Assembly (NCBI RefSeq): GCF_029931775.1
Contig: NC_079318.1
Span: 76,233,614-76,297,613, forward strand
Length of the DNA stretch: 64,000 nt
Direction: 5' to 3'
Source: Euleptes europaea
Lineage: Eukaryota; Chordata; Lepidosauria; Squamata; Sphaerodactylidae
Positions 23,478-34,755 of this stretch are shown here, one piece after another. Made by a program: the position numbers and the translations under genes. The notes under the pieces were generated by a model, which worked only from the letters and a program-made list of their open reading frames with translations, did not search any database and was not told the DNA's origin. Within the stretch, counting starts at the first letter, position 1. Every line of letters starts with the position of its first letter.

Positions 23478-23640
23478 TAGTAATCAATCAAATTAAATTC
23501 TTAATTTCATCTTGTCCTCTAAAGCATTTGCAGCTCATCCTAGTTTTGTATCGCTTGCAGATTTGATAAGCGCCTCGCCCAACCTTTTAATCAAGTTGTA
23601 CAAAGCTACTGTAATAAGGATGTTGAAGGATAATCTGTTA
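23478..23640 (-). repeat. CR1-clade LINE fragment
   Basis: The plus strand reads CTAGTTTTGTATCGCTTGCA and then GGATGTTGAAGGA, text found in the reverse-transcriptase region of CR1-type elements on the opposite strand. It is short and diverged. Confidence 0.45.
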
Positions 23641-23644
23641 CGGC

Positions 23645-25540
23645 TGTTAACACCCACCCACCCACACAGAAGATTTCTGAATGGGGCAAAGCATATATAA
23701 AAACCTGTCCACTCAAGAGTATTAGCTTTGCTAGGTCAAATGGGTCTTCCTATTATTCTTGAGCTGATCTCTTCATATTCTTTTATATGACACCATCATT
23801 GCTATGTGTGCGTGAAGGCATTTGTGGATTTGGGGATGTTGCACTTTTAGTTCAAAGTCACAAGCCTTTTAGTACTTCCTTCATTGTGGTGCAATAGATT
23901 TGGCAGGGCCACCAAGGATACCGCAGCCCACTGCAACATGGTCTCGTGATGCTTTTTTGAGAACAAGAAGGTTTAATCTAAGCCAATTGGGCTACTTAGA
24001 GCAGGCAGCCTGCTGTTTAATCCCCTTTTGGACGGATCACAGAGCAGAAAGCAATGGACAGAAGGGAGAGCGAAGCCCTGATCAGCCCATCAGAAAACAA
24101 GAGCTGCCACCACTCTGAACGAAGCGATAGGTGCTGAAACAGCCTAAGGCATTTAGGTACTGTTAATCTCAAGAAGAATCATCATGAGGCTACAGATGCT
24201 TGGCATTTCATGCCATATCGGTTAAATACAGGATATAAAAACAAGCTGGGGTCATGCATGGAATCTCAGGAGGCTGGAAAAATTTGTAAATCCTAAGCCA
24301 CCCCACAAAATTTCTCCCTCCAGGATTTGGAAAGCTTAAAAGTGCTTGATCAGGCAGGCGTTTCCTCTCCGCTTTTTATTATTTATTTACTTACTTCATT
24401 TATACCCTGCCTTTCTCCCCAGTGGGGACCCAAGGGGGCTTACAACAGTCTCCTCTCCTCTGTTTTATCCTTACAACAACCCTGTGAAGTAGACTAGGAT
24501 GAGAGAAAGTGACTGGCCCAAGATAACCCAGCAAGCTTGTCCAACACTCTAACCACTACACCACACTGACACTCAGCTGCTCCCACCATTCTATGCCTCC
24601 AGGAATGTGCTCAGGCCTCATCAGGCTGGGGTGTTTTGGAGGGTGGGGGGCTGAATTACAAAGTCATGTTATTCTGCATACCTGGATAGTCTCCCAAATA
24701 TGTACGGACCTTGACTGTGGGTGGCCCTATTGTGTAGCTGTCATCATCCACCCAAAGGCTGGCCAAATTCTGTTAGGCAGAGTACCGTAATGACAACCAG
24801 TAGAAATATTGTTGCTGCAGTGACCCGAACAGCTAATTTTATCATTGTATCCACAGATTCACTCATTTTGGCTGAACAATGTCTATGCAATTCAAATTAC
24901 AACTAATGTAACATTCCACTGAATCCAATAAATGCCATGTTGGGGTCATACTGGTATTTAAATTAATTAAGACATGTTCCATTTGTAATATCAACCAAAA
25001 AAATCCAGTTGCTTCCAAATGAAGATGAATAGTAACTCTATCAATGGTTGCCAACAATATGAAAAATGGCTAAAATGGTAAAATTAACTTAAATAGCAGT
25101 ATTATGAGAAAGAACAAAAAAGTGCAAAGTTCTGAGACATAATATAGCACAAAATACAGTGATTTTCATTGCTGCATAGCTCATTTTGGAAAAGCCAGGT
25201 TAGATGGCAGGACTAAGAGAAAGATTCAGGCACAAACATTATGACTGCCGTCTTGATTTGGGTTGATGCCGGTTTAATATTTAACAAAGCTTTGATGGAT
25301 TTATTGGTGGCACCAGTTTTAATGGATGAGAATGAAGAATGTTTCAAGTTGTTTTTGTTCTGGTGCGTTACTGTATCATGGAACTTAACAACAACTAAAA
25401 AGATTGTCTTTCATCAGAACAATTCACTTTTTTCCATGTTGTGATATTTCCAAAAGTATATGTTGAGGTTCTCACCAAAAGCACATTTAAGTTAAATTGA
25501 CTGTCTATGGGGTCGCCATAAGATGGCAAACAAACAAAAA
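23645..25540. other. Gene-free stretch containing one SINE
   Basis: Apart from the type C SINE at 24372-24577, no repeat or gene was recognised. The sequence is AT-rich, especially at 24830-25450. Confidence 0.4.
24372..24577 (-). repeat. tRNA-derived SINE type C
   Basis: On the minus strand the tRNA-like head (GTGTGGTGTAGTGGTTAGAG) is followed by a body with GTTGTAAGGATAAAACAGAG and an end reading ATTTATACC-type text and AAATAAATAAT. Confidence 0.8.
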
Positions 25541-25589
25541 CCCAGCAAATATAAAGCTGTGCATGAAACTGACTTATACTGGGTCAGAC

Positions 25590-26306
25590 CACTGGATTGT
25601 GATGGACAGCATGGGTCAGTCCATGTTCAGCCACTGCTACATCGGGACCACACAACGCAGCATACAAACAAGGATAAAAGAACATGAAAGATACTGCAGA
25701 CTTGGCCAACCTGAGAAATCAGCAGTGGCTGAACATGGACTAACCCAAACAGGACACAGGGTCATATTCCAAGACACTGAAATACTGGACAATTCTACCA
25801 ACTATTTTGTCAGTTTGCACAGAGAAGCCATTGAAATTCATAAACATCAGCACAACTTTAACAGAAGAGAATTTAAGAATGAATAAGGCTTGGCTTCCTG
25901 TCCTGAAAACCTCCAGACTAACAAAGACTACAGTCCACAATAGCCATGCGGATTAGCTTTGGATTCCACATGTTAACAAATCACTTCAGGATACAGTGGT
26001 TCCATATTAACATACCACACCCCCATTAGCAAATTATCTTGATACTTCAGGACAATAATTAGCACATTACCTTTGATACTTTTTGTAGGACAATGACTCA
26101 GCTTAAAGCCAACCCCCTTCTGACTATATATTACTCTTCCTACACACTTGACACTGAGAGACACTGTCCTTCAGTGTTACTTCTCTGAAGATGCCTGCCA
26201 TAGCTGCTGGCAAAACATCAGGAAAGAAAATACCAAGACAATGGTCACACAGCCCGGATAACCTACAAGAACCAATGAACTCTGACTGTGAAAGCCTTCG
26301 ACAATA
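25590..26306 (+). repeat. Penelope-like retroelement, 3' part with GIY-YIG endonuclease
   Basis: Translation of 25640-25886 gives CYIGTTQRSIQTRIKEHERY followed by KSAVAEHGLTQTGHRV and then RREAIEIHKH-type text (HREAIEIHKHQHNFNRREF). This is the C-terminal GIY-YIG nuclease region that marks Penelope-like elements. A 3' UTR follows with CTGAAGATGCCTGCCATAGC, CAGGAAAGAAAAT and the end GAAAGCCTTCGACAATA. It is 5'-truncated, and its left border carries a 21-bp inverted copy of internal sequence. A type B SINE remnant precedes it at about 25545-25590. Confidence 0.85.
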
Positions 26307-26482
26307 TTTTAAACTCATGATGGGCTTTAAATATTTTTCCTCGGTACAAGTTATCTTGCAGTTAGTTTGCAAGAGAAATGAGGCTTTGCCAGGTTTCCAT
26401 TATGTTGTTGTACAGGATCTGGGCAGCTTAGATCTTGGGAAGAGGAACATAATTGCCCACAAGGACAATGGTAACAGTGAAG

Positions 26483-26695
26483 AGGGGCCATGGCTCAGTG
26501 GCAGAGCATTCGCTTGGCAGGCAGAAGGTCCTGGGTTCAATCCCAATCATCTCCAGTTAAAAGAATAAGGGAGTCGGAGATGTAAAAGACCTCTGCTTGA
26601 GACCTTGGACAGCCACTGCCAGTCTGAGTAGTCAATACTGACATCAATGGATCAAGGGTCTGATTCCATATAAATCAGCTTCATGTGTTCATGTG
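26483..26695 (+). repeat. tRNA-derived SINE type B, full length
   Basis: The head GGGGCCATGGCTCAGTGGCA with B-box GGTTCAATCCC is followed by the conserved body and a tail ending CAGCTTCATGTGTTCATGTG. Confidence 0.85.
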
Positions 26696-26699
26696 GCAG

Positions 26700-27600
26700 G
26701 AAGAAAGCAAAGTCTGGATATGAGGTTTCAAAGCAGGGTGATTATACAGACCCCATTGTGGAGGTGGAGTTCTCTTGCAGACAGCTGGCTGCATTCTGCA
26801 ATTCCACATCACATGAGCACAGAATTTAGTACTGGCTGGAAAATGAAGCACCTTGAGAAATTCAGCTTTCCTTGTAAAATCAGGTTTCTAGCCCTCATGG
26901 CTATGTCATAGGCTTGTGAGCAGGGAGAAGAAAGAAGCCTGAGCAGGGCTTTCAGCGGCCAGGGAGCTGAGTTTCATTGCCTTCTTCTGTGGCTAAGGGA
27001 AAATTAGTCATGAAAGCTCATTTCCTTAATTAGCATAATTCATTCAAATCCTACAAATTCCAGCTTTCCTTGGTGTGGAATTTTTATTTTTTTTAAAAAA
27101 AAAGTGCAGTGGATACTACCTAACCCTGGATAAAAGCCTTGGTTAGATTAAAAAGAGCCCCTCAAAAAGGGCCCATTTGACATGGAATGAGGTTCACAAA
27201 GGCACCTTCCAAACAAGGTCATGTCAAGGGGCTGTGATTGCTTTATTCCTTACGTAAGTGGAATTCATTTTTATCTTTGGAATTGAATCACAGTCTAAGC
27301 TAAATGGTATGCACTTAGGCCCCGATCCTTGGAGAAATCCTGCCCTTTAGCTGCTGCGTGCTTGCTAACTTAAAACGCTGCTTTACAAGAGTTACTATGC
27401 TGGATACATTTGAATGTATATAATAGAGGGTTATCCATAGGCTTGGAGAAGTATGTTCTGTCCCCTGGTGAGAAGCTTAAAGTGCGGAAATGGGCAGCTG
27501 AAGCTTTTCAAGGCATGGAGGTAAATAGCCTCACCTGGTAAATAACATTCAGTTTAGGGTTTCCCACTCTGGGATTTGGGGATGGAGGCGGGGAGGGACT
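26700..27600. other. Gene-free unique stretch
   Basis: No gene or repeat was identified. A T-run/A-run pair lies at 27085-27103. Confidence 0.4.
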
Positions 27601-27603
27601 GTT

Positions 27604-27967
27604 GGGAATGTTTAGTCTGGAGAAGAGGAGGTTGAGGGGGGACATGATTGCTCTCTTTAAGTATTTGAAGGGCTGTCACTTAGAGGAGGGCAGGGAGCTG
27701 TTCCTGTTGGCAGCAGAGGATAGGACTCGCAATAATGGGTTGCAATTGTGGGCGGAAAGGTACTGGTTGGATATTATGAAAATTTTTACAGTTAAAGAGT
27801 TGTTTGACAGTGGAATCATCTGCCCAGGGAGGTGGTGAGCTCCCCTCACTGGCGGTCTTTAAGCAGAGGCTGGACAAGCACTTGTCAGGGATGCTCTAGG
27901 CTGATCCTGCATGGAGCCGGGGTTGGACTAGATGGCCTGTATGGCCCCTTCCAACTCTATGATTCTA
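27604..27967 (+). repeat. CR1 LINE 3' end (CR1 family 1)
   Basis: Translation gives [20 protein letters not shown] and then a diverged C-terminus. The 3' end reads TTGGACTAGATGGCCTGTAT and then CAACTCTATGATTCTA. Confidence 0.85.
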
Positions 27968-28111
27968 CCTCAGTGAGGTGTAATGCCATACAGTCCACCT
28001 TCCTAATTAAGACTTGGACTGTAAACTGTTGACTGTAATTTTATCTGGCTAAGGGCCGTAAATAAACAATCTGAATCTGAATCAGTCCACCCTCCAAAGC
28101 ATCCATTTTCT

Positions 28112-30118
28112 GAACATAAGAAGAGCCTTGATGGATCAGACCAAAGGCCCATCTAGTGCAGCATTCTGTTCACACAATGGCCAACCAGCTCCCATAGGAA
28201 GCCCACACACAGGAAGACTGCAACAGCATCATCCTGCCTGTGCTCCCCAGCAGCTGATTTGCAGAGGCATACTACCTCTGGTACTGGAGGCAGTAGATAT
28301 CCATCATGATTAGTAGCCATTGATAGTCCAGTCCTCCATGAATGTGTCCACTCCCCTTTTAAAGACTTCCAAGCTGGCAGCTATGACCACATCCTGTGGC
28401 AGTGAGTTCCACAAATTAACTATATGCTGTGTGAAGAAATACTTCCTTTTGTCGGTCCTGAATCAGCTTCAGTGGGTGATAACGGATTCTAGTATTATGG
28501 GAGAGGGAGAAACCCCCTCTCCACTTTCTCCACGCCATGCACAATTTTATAAATCTTTATCATGTCTCCCCTTACTCTCCTTTTTTCTAGGCTAAACATC
28601 CCTAGGTGTTTTAATTGATCCTCGAAGGGCAGCTGCTTTAACCCCCGAACATTTTGGTTGTCCTTTTCTGCACCTTTTCAAGCTCTGTGTGTGTGTGTGT
28701 GTTAAGTGCCGTCAAGTCGCTTCTGACTCATGGCGACCCTATGAATGAAAGTCCTCCAAAATGTCCTATCTTTGACAGCCTTGCTCAGATCTTGCAAATT
28801 GAAGGCTGTGGCTTCCTTTATTGAGTCAATCCATCTCTTGTTGGGTCTTCCTCTTTTCCTGCTGCCCTCAACTTTTCCTATCATGACAGTCTTTTCCAGT
28901 GACTCTTGTCGTCTCATGACGTGACCAAAATACGACAGCCTCAGTTTAGTCATTTTAGCTTCTAGGGTCAGTTCAGGCTTGATTTGATCTATAACCCACT
29001 GATCAAGCTCTACAATATCCTTTTTCAAGTGCAGTGAACAGAACTATACACAATATTACAAGGGTAGTCTCACCATAGATTTGAATAAGGGAAGTATGAT
29101 AGTGGCTGTTGTATTCTCCATTCCTGTTCTAATTATGGCCAGCATTGAATATGCCTTTTTCACAGCAGCCCCACACTGGGTCGACATTTTCATGGAGCTA
29201 TCCACTACCATCCCAAGATCCCTTTCTTGGTCTGTTGCTGCCAGCACAGATCCTATCAGTGAGTGTATGTGAAGTTGGGATTATTTGCCCCAATATGAAG
29301 CACTTTATATTTGCTCATTTTGAATCTCACTTGTCATTTTAATGCCCATTACCCCAGTTTGAAGAGATCCTTTTGGAGCTCTTCACAATCTTTTTTTTTT
29401 ATTAATCACCTCCCTACTCACCCCTAACTCCAGGTCATTTATGAACAATTTGAAAAGCACCGATCCCAATACAGATCTCAGAGGGCCCCCATTGTTCACA
29501 TCCTGCCATTGAGAGAACTGACCATTTATTCCTACTGTCTACTTCCAGTTTTTTTTGGTGTGGTGTTTCTTTTCTTTCTTTTTTTTTATTTTTTTTTTTT
29601 TAGCAAATTCCAGTCCAGATGAGGACTTGTGCTCCTATGCCATGACTTGGGAGTTTGTTCAGCAGACTTTAGTGAGGGACTTCATCAAAAGCCTTCTAGA
29701 AATCCAAATAAATAATGTCTACTGGCTCATTCCTATCCACGTGTTTATTGACACTTTCAAAGAACTCTAAAAGGTTAGTGAGGCAGGACCTAACCTTTAC
29801 AGAAGCCATGTTAGGTTTTGTTCAGCAGGGCTTATCGTGCTATATGCTTCTATATTTTATCTTTAATAACGTTTTCCATCCATTTACCTGGAACAGACGT
29901 TCAGCTAACCGGTCCGTAATTTCATGGATCCCCCCTGGATCTTAAAAAAAAAATAGGAGTTACATTGGCCACTGTCCTCTGGTACAGCAGCTAAGGACAT
30001 ATTGCATATCTTAATTAAAAGATCAGCAATTTCACATCTGAGTTCTTTAAGAATTCTAGGATGGATACCATCTGGTCCTGGTGATTTGTTAATTTGCAAG
30101 AGGAACTGATCCGTGTCA
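28112..30118 (-). repeat. CR1-clade LINE (family 2), about 2 kb, with nested BovB
   Basis: The minus strand holds the reverse-transcriptase entry motif KSPGPDGIHPRILKEL near 30050, later RT text and the ORF2 C-terminus, and the 3' terminus at 28112. It is the longest non-LTR copy in the window. A BovB fragment splits it at 28687-29002. Confidence 0.8.
28687..29002 (-). repeat. BovB (RTE) LINE 3' end, nested, with 9-bp TSD
   Basis: Minus-strand translation gives EAKMTKLRLSYFGHVMRRQE and then RWIDSIKEATAFNLQDLSKA, the BovB ORF C-terminus. The 3' end is a GT microsatellite. TCAAGCTCT flanks it at 28678-28686 and 29003-29011. Confidence 0.9.
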
Positions 30119-30953
30119 AAATCTCCAGGTATTTTCCAATCCGGAACTGGCAACCCTAGTCAAGAGCGACTGGCCTAGGGTTAGGTAATGGGCCTGCACA
30201 GCCTCCAGGTGGGCCCTGGGGACCCCCCGGGATTACAGCTCATGTCCAGACTACAGTTCTTCTGGAGAAAATGGATGTTTTGAAAGGTGGACTCTATATG
30301 GCATTGTGCCCCACTGAGGTCCATGACCTCCCCAGGCTCCATCCCCAAATCCCGAGGAGTTTCACACTGGTGGCTGGGGGGACCTGGCATCACTAATCTG
30401 GAATAGGGTTGCCAACTTCCAGGAGAGGTCTGGAGATCTCCTGGAATTACAGATGATGTCCAGATTAGAGAGACAATCTCCCCTGGAGGAAAAGGCTGTG
30501 TTGGATGGTGGACTCCATGATATTATACCTGGCTGAGGTCCCTTCCCTCTCCAAACCCTTCCCTCTGCAGGCTCCCCCCCCCTAAATCTCCAGGAATTTC
30601 TCAACATGGAGTTGGCAACCATAATTCTATGGCATCATATCCCTGCTGAGTTTCCTCCCCTGCCCAAACTCTACCCCCCAGGCTCTGCTCCCAAATTTCC
30701 AGCAATTTCTTAACCAGGAGTTGGCAAGCCAAACTGGCCAGTTATCTGGTTCATATCTCCCTAAGAGCCAAACCTAGGGTTGATCTCCAGACAACAGACA
30801 ATAGAGATCAGTTCCCCTGGAGAAAATGGCTGTTTTGGCAATTGGACTCTATGCCATTGAAATCCCTCCCCTCCCCAAACCCCGCCCTCCTCAGGCTCTG
30901 CACCAAAAACCTCCTGCCGGTGGCAAAGAGGGACCTGGCAACCCTATTTACTG
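30119..30953 (+). mobile_element. Cluster of degenerate family F hAT-type elements
   Basis: Four to five adjoining copies or fragments are recognisable by AATCTCCAGG-TATTT, GGTTGCCAAC and GGCAACC motifs: about 30119-30158, 30174-30395, 30404-30623, 30624-30735 and 30775-30953. Borders between them are blurred. Confidence 0.6.
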
Positions 30954-31044
30954 GCCCCGGTGGTGTAGAAGCCAGTACTACAGGGCTAGCTCAGCTCAAT
31001 GGTGCAAACAGGGGGTTTGCTCCCTCTTGAAGACTGGCAGTCAT

Positions 31045-33033
31045 TTTTGTAATCCATTATGTCAAACTGGGTATCTCTTTGATGGAATTTGCTACTATGG
31101 CAAAGCTTACTGATCAGTTACAAGGAAGACAACATGAAGAACATCAGCTGAAATGGCAATCTTTCTATAATAAGTATGGTTAAGATTGTTTATATTTAGG
31201 TGATTTTCTAATTTGATAACTAACAAGACTTGTGTATATAAGAATCATATATTGAAATATGGTGTAGAATTAACTGTATGTTCTAAATTCATTTCGATTA
31301 ATTGTTTATAAATCCATCCTATCGGTCCTTTATTTCCCTTGTTTAATATAATTTCTAATTTGGATTTATTTTCATTAAATCCCTTCAACTTATCTTTATT
31401 AAATATATCTTTTAATTTGTAATACATAAACCAATCTTTTATTTTAAGCTCTTCTCTACTCTTTAACAACCAAACCCCTTCCCTACACTCTATGATCTCT
31501 CTATAAATATCCATATCTAAATTTAATTGTATACCTCTCTTCATAAAAGCTTCTACTGGATTAATCCAACCTGGAGTTTTATTTTCAAAAAAATCTTTTA
31601 TATTTTTCCAAATTTGAAATAAGCCATATCTAATAATATGAGAATTAAATTCTTTATTTACTTTCTCTTTCTCATACCATAAATATGCATGCCATCCAAA
31701 ACGTAAATTAAATCCTTCCAATTCTAAAAGTTTGATATTCTCTAATAAAATCCAATTCTTTAACCAATGAAACAAGCTACTTCATAATACATTCTTAAAT
31801 TGGGTAACCCCAAACCTCCTGTCTCCTTTAATTCAATTAAATTATTATAAGCTATTCTATGTCTTTCTTTTCCCCATAAGAAATTTAAAAAATTTAGAAC
31901 ATGAAAGGATCAAACCAGTGATGGTGAAATGGATGAAGGGGTTAGGATGTAATATTGATTTAGAAATATGGGAAAATTTGTGGGAAAAAGAATATAAATT
32001 TACAATTACCAATGAAATAAGAGAGAATTTATATAAAATGTTTTATAGGTGGTATATCACTCCTGTTATGATAAATAAAATGAAAAAAGGCGATTCGGAT
32101 TTATGTTGGAAATGTGGGAATGAGAAAGGAACATTTATGCATGCATGGTGGACTTGTAAAAAAATTAATTTTTTTTGGAGAAAAGTACTTAATGAAACCA
32201 ATAACTTGATTAATTCTAAAGTGAAGAAGGACCCTTCCTTTTGTTTATTGGGTATACCTAAAGATAAATTAGACAGAAGTGATAGAGTCATATGTCAATA
32301 TAGTTTCACAGCAGCAAGAATCACAATAACTAAAACCTGGAAGCAAGTAAATAAACCTTCAATTATTGCCTGGAGAGAGAAATTATGGATGTATATGCGA
32401 ATGGCCAAATTAACAGAGTCCTTATATGGGAAGGATATGGAAGATTTTAAGAAAACATGGTCAAAGGCCGTTGCATATTGGGACAAACTGGCGAAAATGA
32501 ATTTTAGTAATTTTAGTAATTTAGTTAATGAGTTATAGATAATTGGTTAATAGTTTTTATAATGTTATTATTATAATTATTTTTTAAAACTGTCATAACA
32601 CTTCTCCGGAAGTTCAACGTAGTGATGGGACACTGTATTAAGGTGGGTGGTGGTTTTTTCAGGGCACTGTGAATTTTGTAACTTTTTATCATAATAAGTA
32701 GTTTTAACTGTTATGTAAGGTAAGTGCTCTTTTGTATTTTCTTTTTCTTTGTATGTGTATGTTTTGTTTTATGTTATAAAAATAATAAAAAATTATATAA
32801 AAAATAGAATTAAGTGTAGAAATATAATGACAGATGAAAAGTAATTTTCTATTCAGAAGAAATATAGTGATATAATGACCTATAAATGACAAAGAAAATA
32901 CTTGATTACAAAAATGAGTAATGACAGGGTCACAGGGCACGCACAAAATGTTATGTTTCCGTTTTACCTATTATCCCTTTTCTTTTCTGTATCTTTGAAA
33001 GAACAATAAAAACTATTCCCCCCAAAAAAAGAA
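31045..33033 (+). repeat. L1 LINE (outer copy), 5'-truncated, split by a second L1
   Basis: The left part (31045-31264) encodes an ORF2 C-terminus (ATMAKLTDQLQGR, then WQSFYNKYG and stop). The right part (32818-33033) is AT-rich 3' UTR ending in an A-rich tail. The 15-mer AAGACTGGCAGTCAT flanks the whole at 31030-31044 and 33034-33048, a perfect target-site duplication. Confidence 0.85.
31278..32804. repeat. L1 LINE (inner copy) with 5' inversion
   Basis: Positions 31890-31278 read on the minus strand as L1 ORF2 (GFNLRFGWHAYLWYEK, then GNKGPIGWIYKQLIEMNLEH). Positions 31891-32538 read on the plus strand and continue the same protein (NLEHERIKPVMVKWMKG, then the Cys motif CWKCGNEKGTFMHAWWTC). 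The inverted and direct parts overlap by 12 bp (AATTTAGAACAT). A 3' UTR and A-rich end reach 32804. The 13-mer TAGAATTAA-C/G-TGT flanks it at 31265-31277 and 32805-32817 (12 of 13 bases). Confidence 0.9.
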
Positions 33034-33138
33034 AAGACTGGCAGTCATGTGAGAAAAGACAGCTGATAAACTAACACCAGTCATATGTTGAAGGCTACCT
33101 GAGAATTACTCCATGTACCTATAAAGCAAAATCAAATG

Positions 33139-33376
33139 TTCTTGTTCTTGTTTGGAGGATCTTGCAGAGGAGCGCAGCTAACGTATACCACCGAAGAACG
33201 GTACACTCCTTCTATCTGGGATGGTCGTCCTCTTCCACCGAGTGTGCAGCTTCAGGAGGGACGCACATGGAGCGGTGAGGGAGGGAGGGGACACCCGGCT
33301 AGCCAGCCAGATCATCTAAATCAACCCTGGCGATCAATGGGGTGACAGATGTCACAGTCAGATCGCCCTCACATCC
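33139..33376 (-). pseudogene. RN7SK: 7SK small nuclear RNA retropseudogene
   Basis: The minus strand starts GGATGTGAGGGCGATCTGAC, the 5' end of 7SK RNA, and follows 7SK to about nucleotide 235 (ACCCCATTGATCGCCAGGGT, CTCCATGTGCGTCCCTCC, then CCTCCAAACAAG). It ends in an A-rich stretch. The 13-mer GCAAAATCAAATG flanks it at 33126-33138 and 33377-33389. The 3' third of 7SK is absent and there are several substitutions, so this is a LINE-mobilised copy and not a functional gene. Confidence 0.92.
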
Positions 33377-33408
33377 GCAAAATCAAATGTGGACTGCACA
33401 CTAGTGCT

Positions 33409-33596
33409 GCCAACCGGCAGGTGGGGCCAGGAGATCTCTTGGGATTACAGTTCCCCTGAAGAAAATGGCTGCTTCAGAGGGTGGATGCTATAGCATTATA
33501 TCTTGCTGAGATCCCAGCCCTTCTCAAATCATGCCCTCCCCATGATCCACCCCCCAAACTCCAGGAATTTCCCAAACCAGAGTTGGCAACCCTACT
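33409..33596 (+). mobile_element. Family F hAT-type element, degenerate
   Basis: It carries GCTGCCAACCGGCAGGTGGG at the left and GTTGGCAACCCTA at the right. It is shared by both duplication units (counterpart at 40050-40265). Confidence 0.65.
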
Positions 33597-33683
33597 GTAC
33601 ATGGATTATACATGCATGATACACGTGGTGTCTATTTTCGCTTTGGTGTATGCATCGCCCCTTTCAGACAAGGTGACACAGAG

Positions 33684-33904
33684 ATGAACAAAAATTGGAA
33701 GCAGCTAATATTATACTGTATCAGACTACTGGTCCAGCAAGGTCATTACTGTCTACTCAGATTGGCAGCAGCTCTCCAGGATTGCAGCTAGGGGTCTTTC
33801 TTATCACCTCCTACTTGATCCTTTTAACTGTAGATGCCAGGGATTGAACATGGGACCGCCTGCCTGCAAAACAGATGCTCTGCCGCTGAGCAATGGCCCC
33901 TCCC
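33684..33904 (-). repeat. tRNA-derived SINE type B
   Basis: The order is tail, body and tRNA-like head (CTCTGCCGCTGAGCAATGGC on the plus strand). The same copy exists in unit 2 at 40371-40586, so it predates the duplication. Confidence 0.8.
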
Positions 33905-34211
33905 AATTATGCTTATCAGGGGGATTGTCTATAGTACATTCTCCCCATATACAAAAGATAAGAACTGAAAAGGCCTGAAAAGGGTTCCGTTCAGCTTCCA
34001 GCTTCATTGATGGGCCCATGAGAGAGGCGGGGGGCTGCATCTCTGCCTGTTGTCTCCAAATGCGCTCAGGAATGGGGCTCTTTGACCTGGGTAAACTGAT
34101 TTTGGCTGCTGAGTGACTCAATGCTGACGGAGCAGGCAGGATTTAGCCTCTGATAGGGCCCATAAAGAATATTTTAATAGCCTCTTTGTCAAGGGAAATT
34201 ATTTATCGGGG

Positions 34212-34372
34212 TAATTCGGGCCTCTAAAATTGGAAGCAGCTAATATTGTTACAGACATTGCCACTGGTGTGAACTCCCCCAGGGATGCTGCCAAAGCAGG
34301 GTGCCGCTGTGCATAAGACATAGTTAAGGACAAAACATGAGCTCACCGTTTGAGATGCTCTGTCTTTGGATT
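34212..34372. other. 161-bp block identical to 41445-41605
   Basis: Every base from TAATTCGGGCCTCTAAAATT to TGCTCTGTCTTTGGATT is the same in both duplication units, while flanking sequence differs at several percent of sites. No open frame or repeat explains it. It is a candidate regulatory element upstream of POMC or a gene-conversion tract. Confidence 0.5.
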
Positions 34373-34535
34373 AGAAGTGAGCCTTATCCCAAGGGCTTGG
34401 TGTGGCTCCACTGGGCACCAGCCAGCCACAGTTGAGAACTTTCCTGCCTCTTTGAGAAGCACATGCTTAATTCCTTCCCACAGACTCATCCTTTGCCTAG
34501 GCCAGATAATGTTTCCCAGTTATCTTACCTGACAG

Positions 34536-34755
34536 TAGGGTTGGCAACCTCCAGGTGGTGGCTGGAGATTTCCCACTATTACAACTGATCTCCAGGCGAT
34601 AGGAATCAGTTCCCCTGGAGAAATTGGCAACTTCAGAGGGTAGACTCTTTGGCATTACATCCCGGCTAAACTTCCTCCCCTCTCCAAACCCTGCCCTCCT
34701 CAAACTCCACCCTTAAAATCTCCAGATATTTCCCAACCCAGAGCTGGCAACCCTA
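34536..34755 (+). mobile_element. Family F hAT-type element
   Basis: It runs from TAGGGTTGGC to GGCAACCCTA. It is present in unit 1 only. Confidence 0.75.

Noticed and set aside
31245-31775. Host gene with a 176-codon open frame
   Set aside because: The protein is the L1 ORF2 segment whose continuation is on the opposite strand after the twin-priming inversion.
33139-33376. Functional 7SK gene
   Set aside because: The 3' third is missing, there are substitutions, and a retroposition TSD is present.
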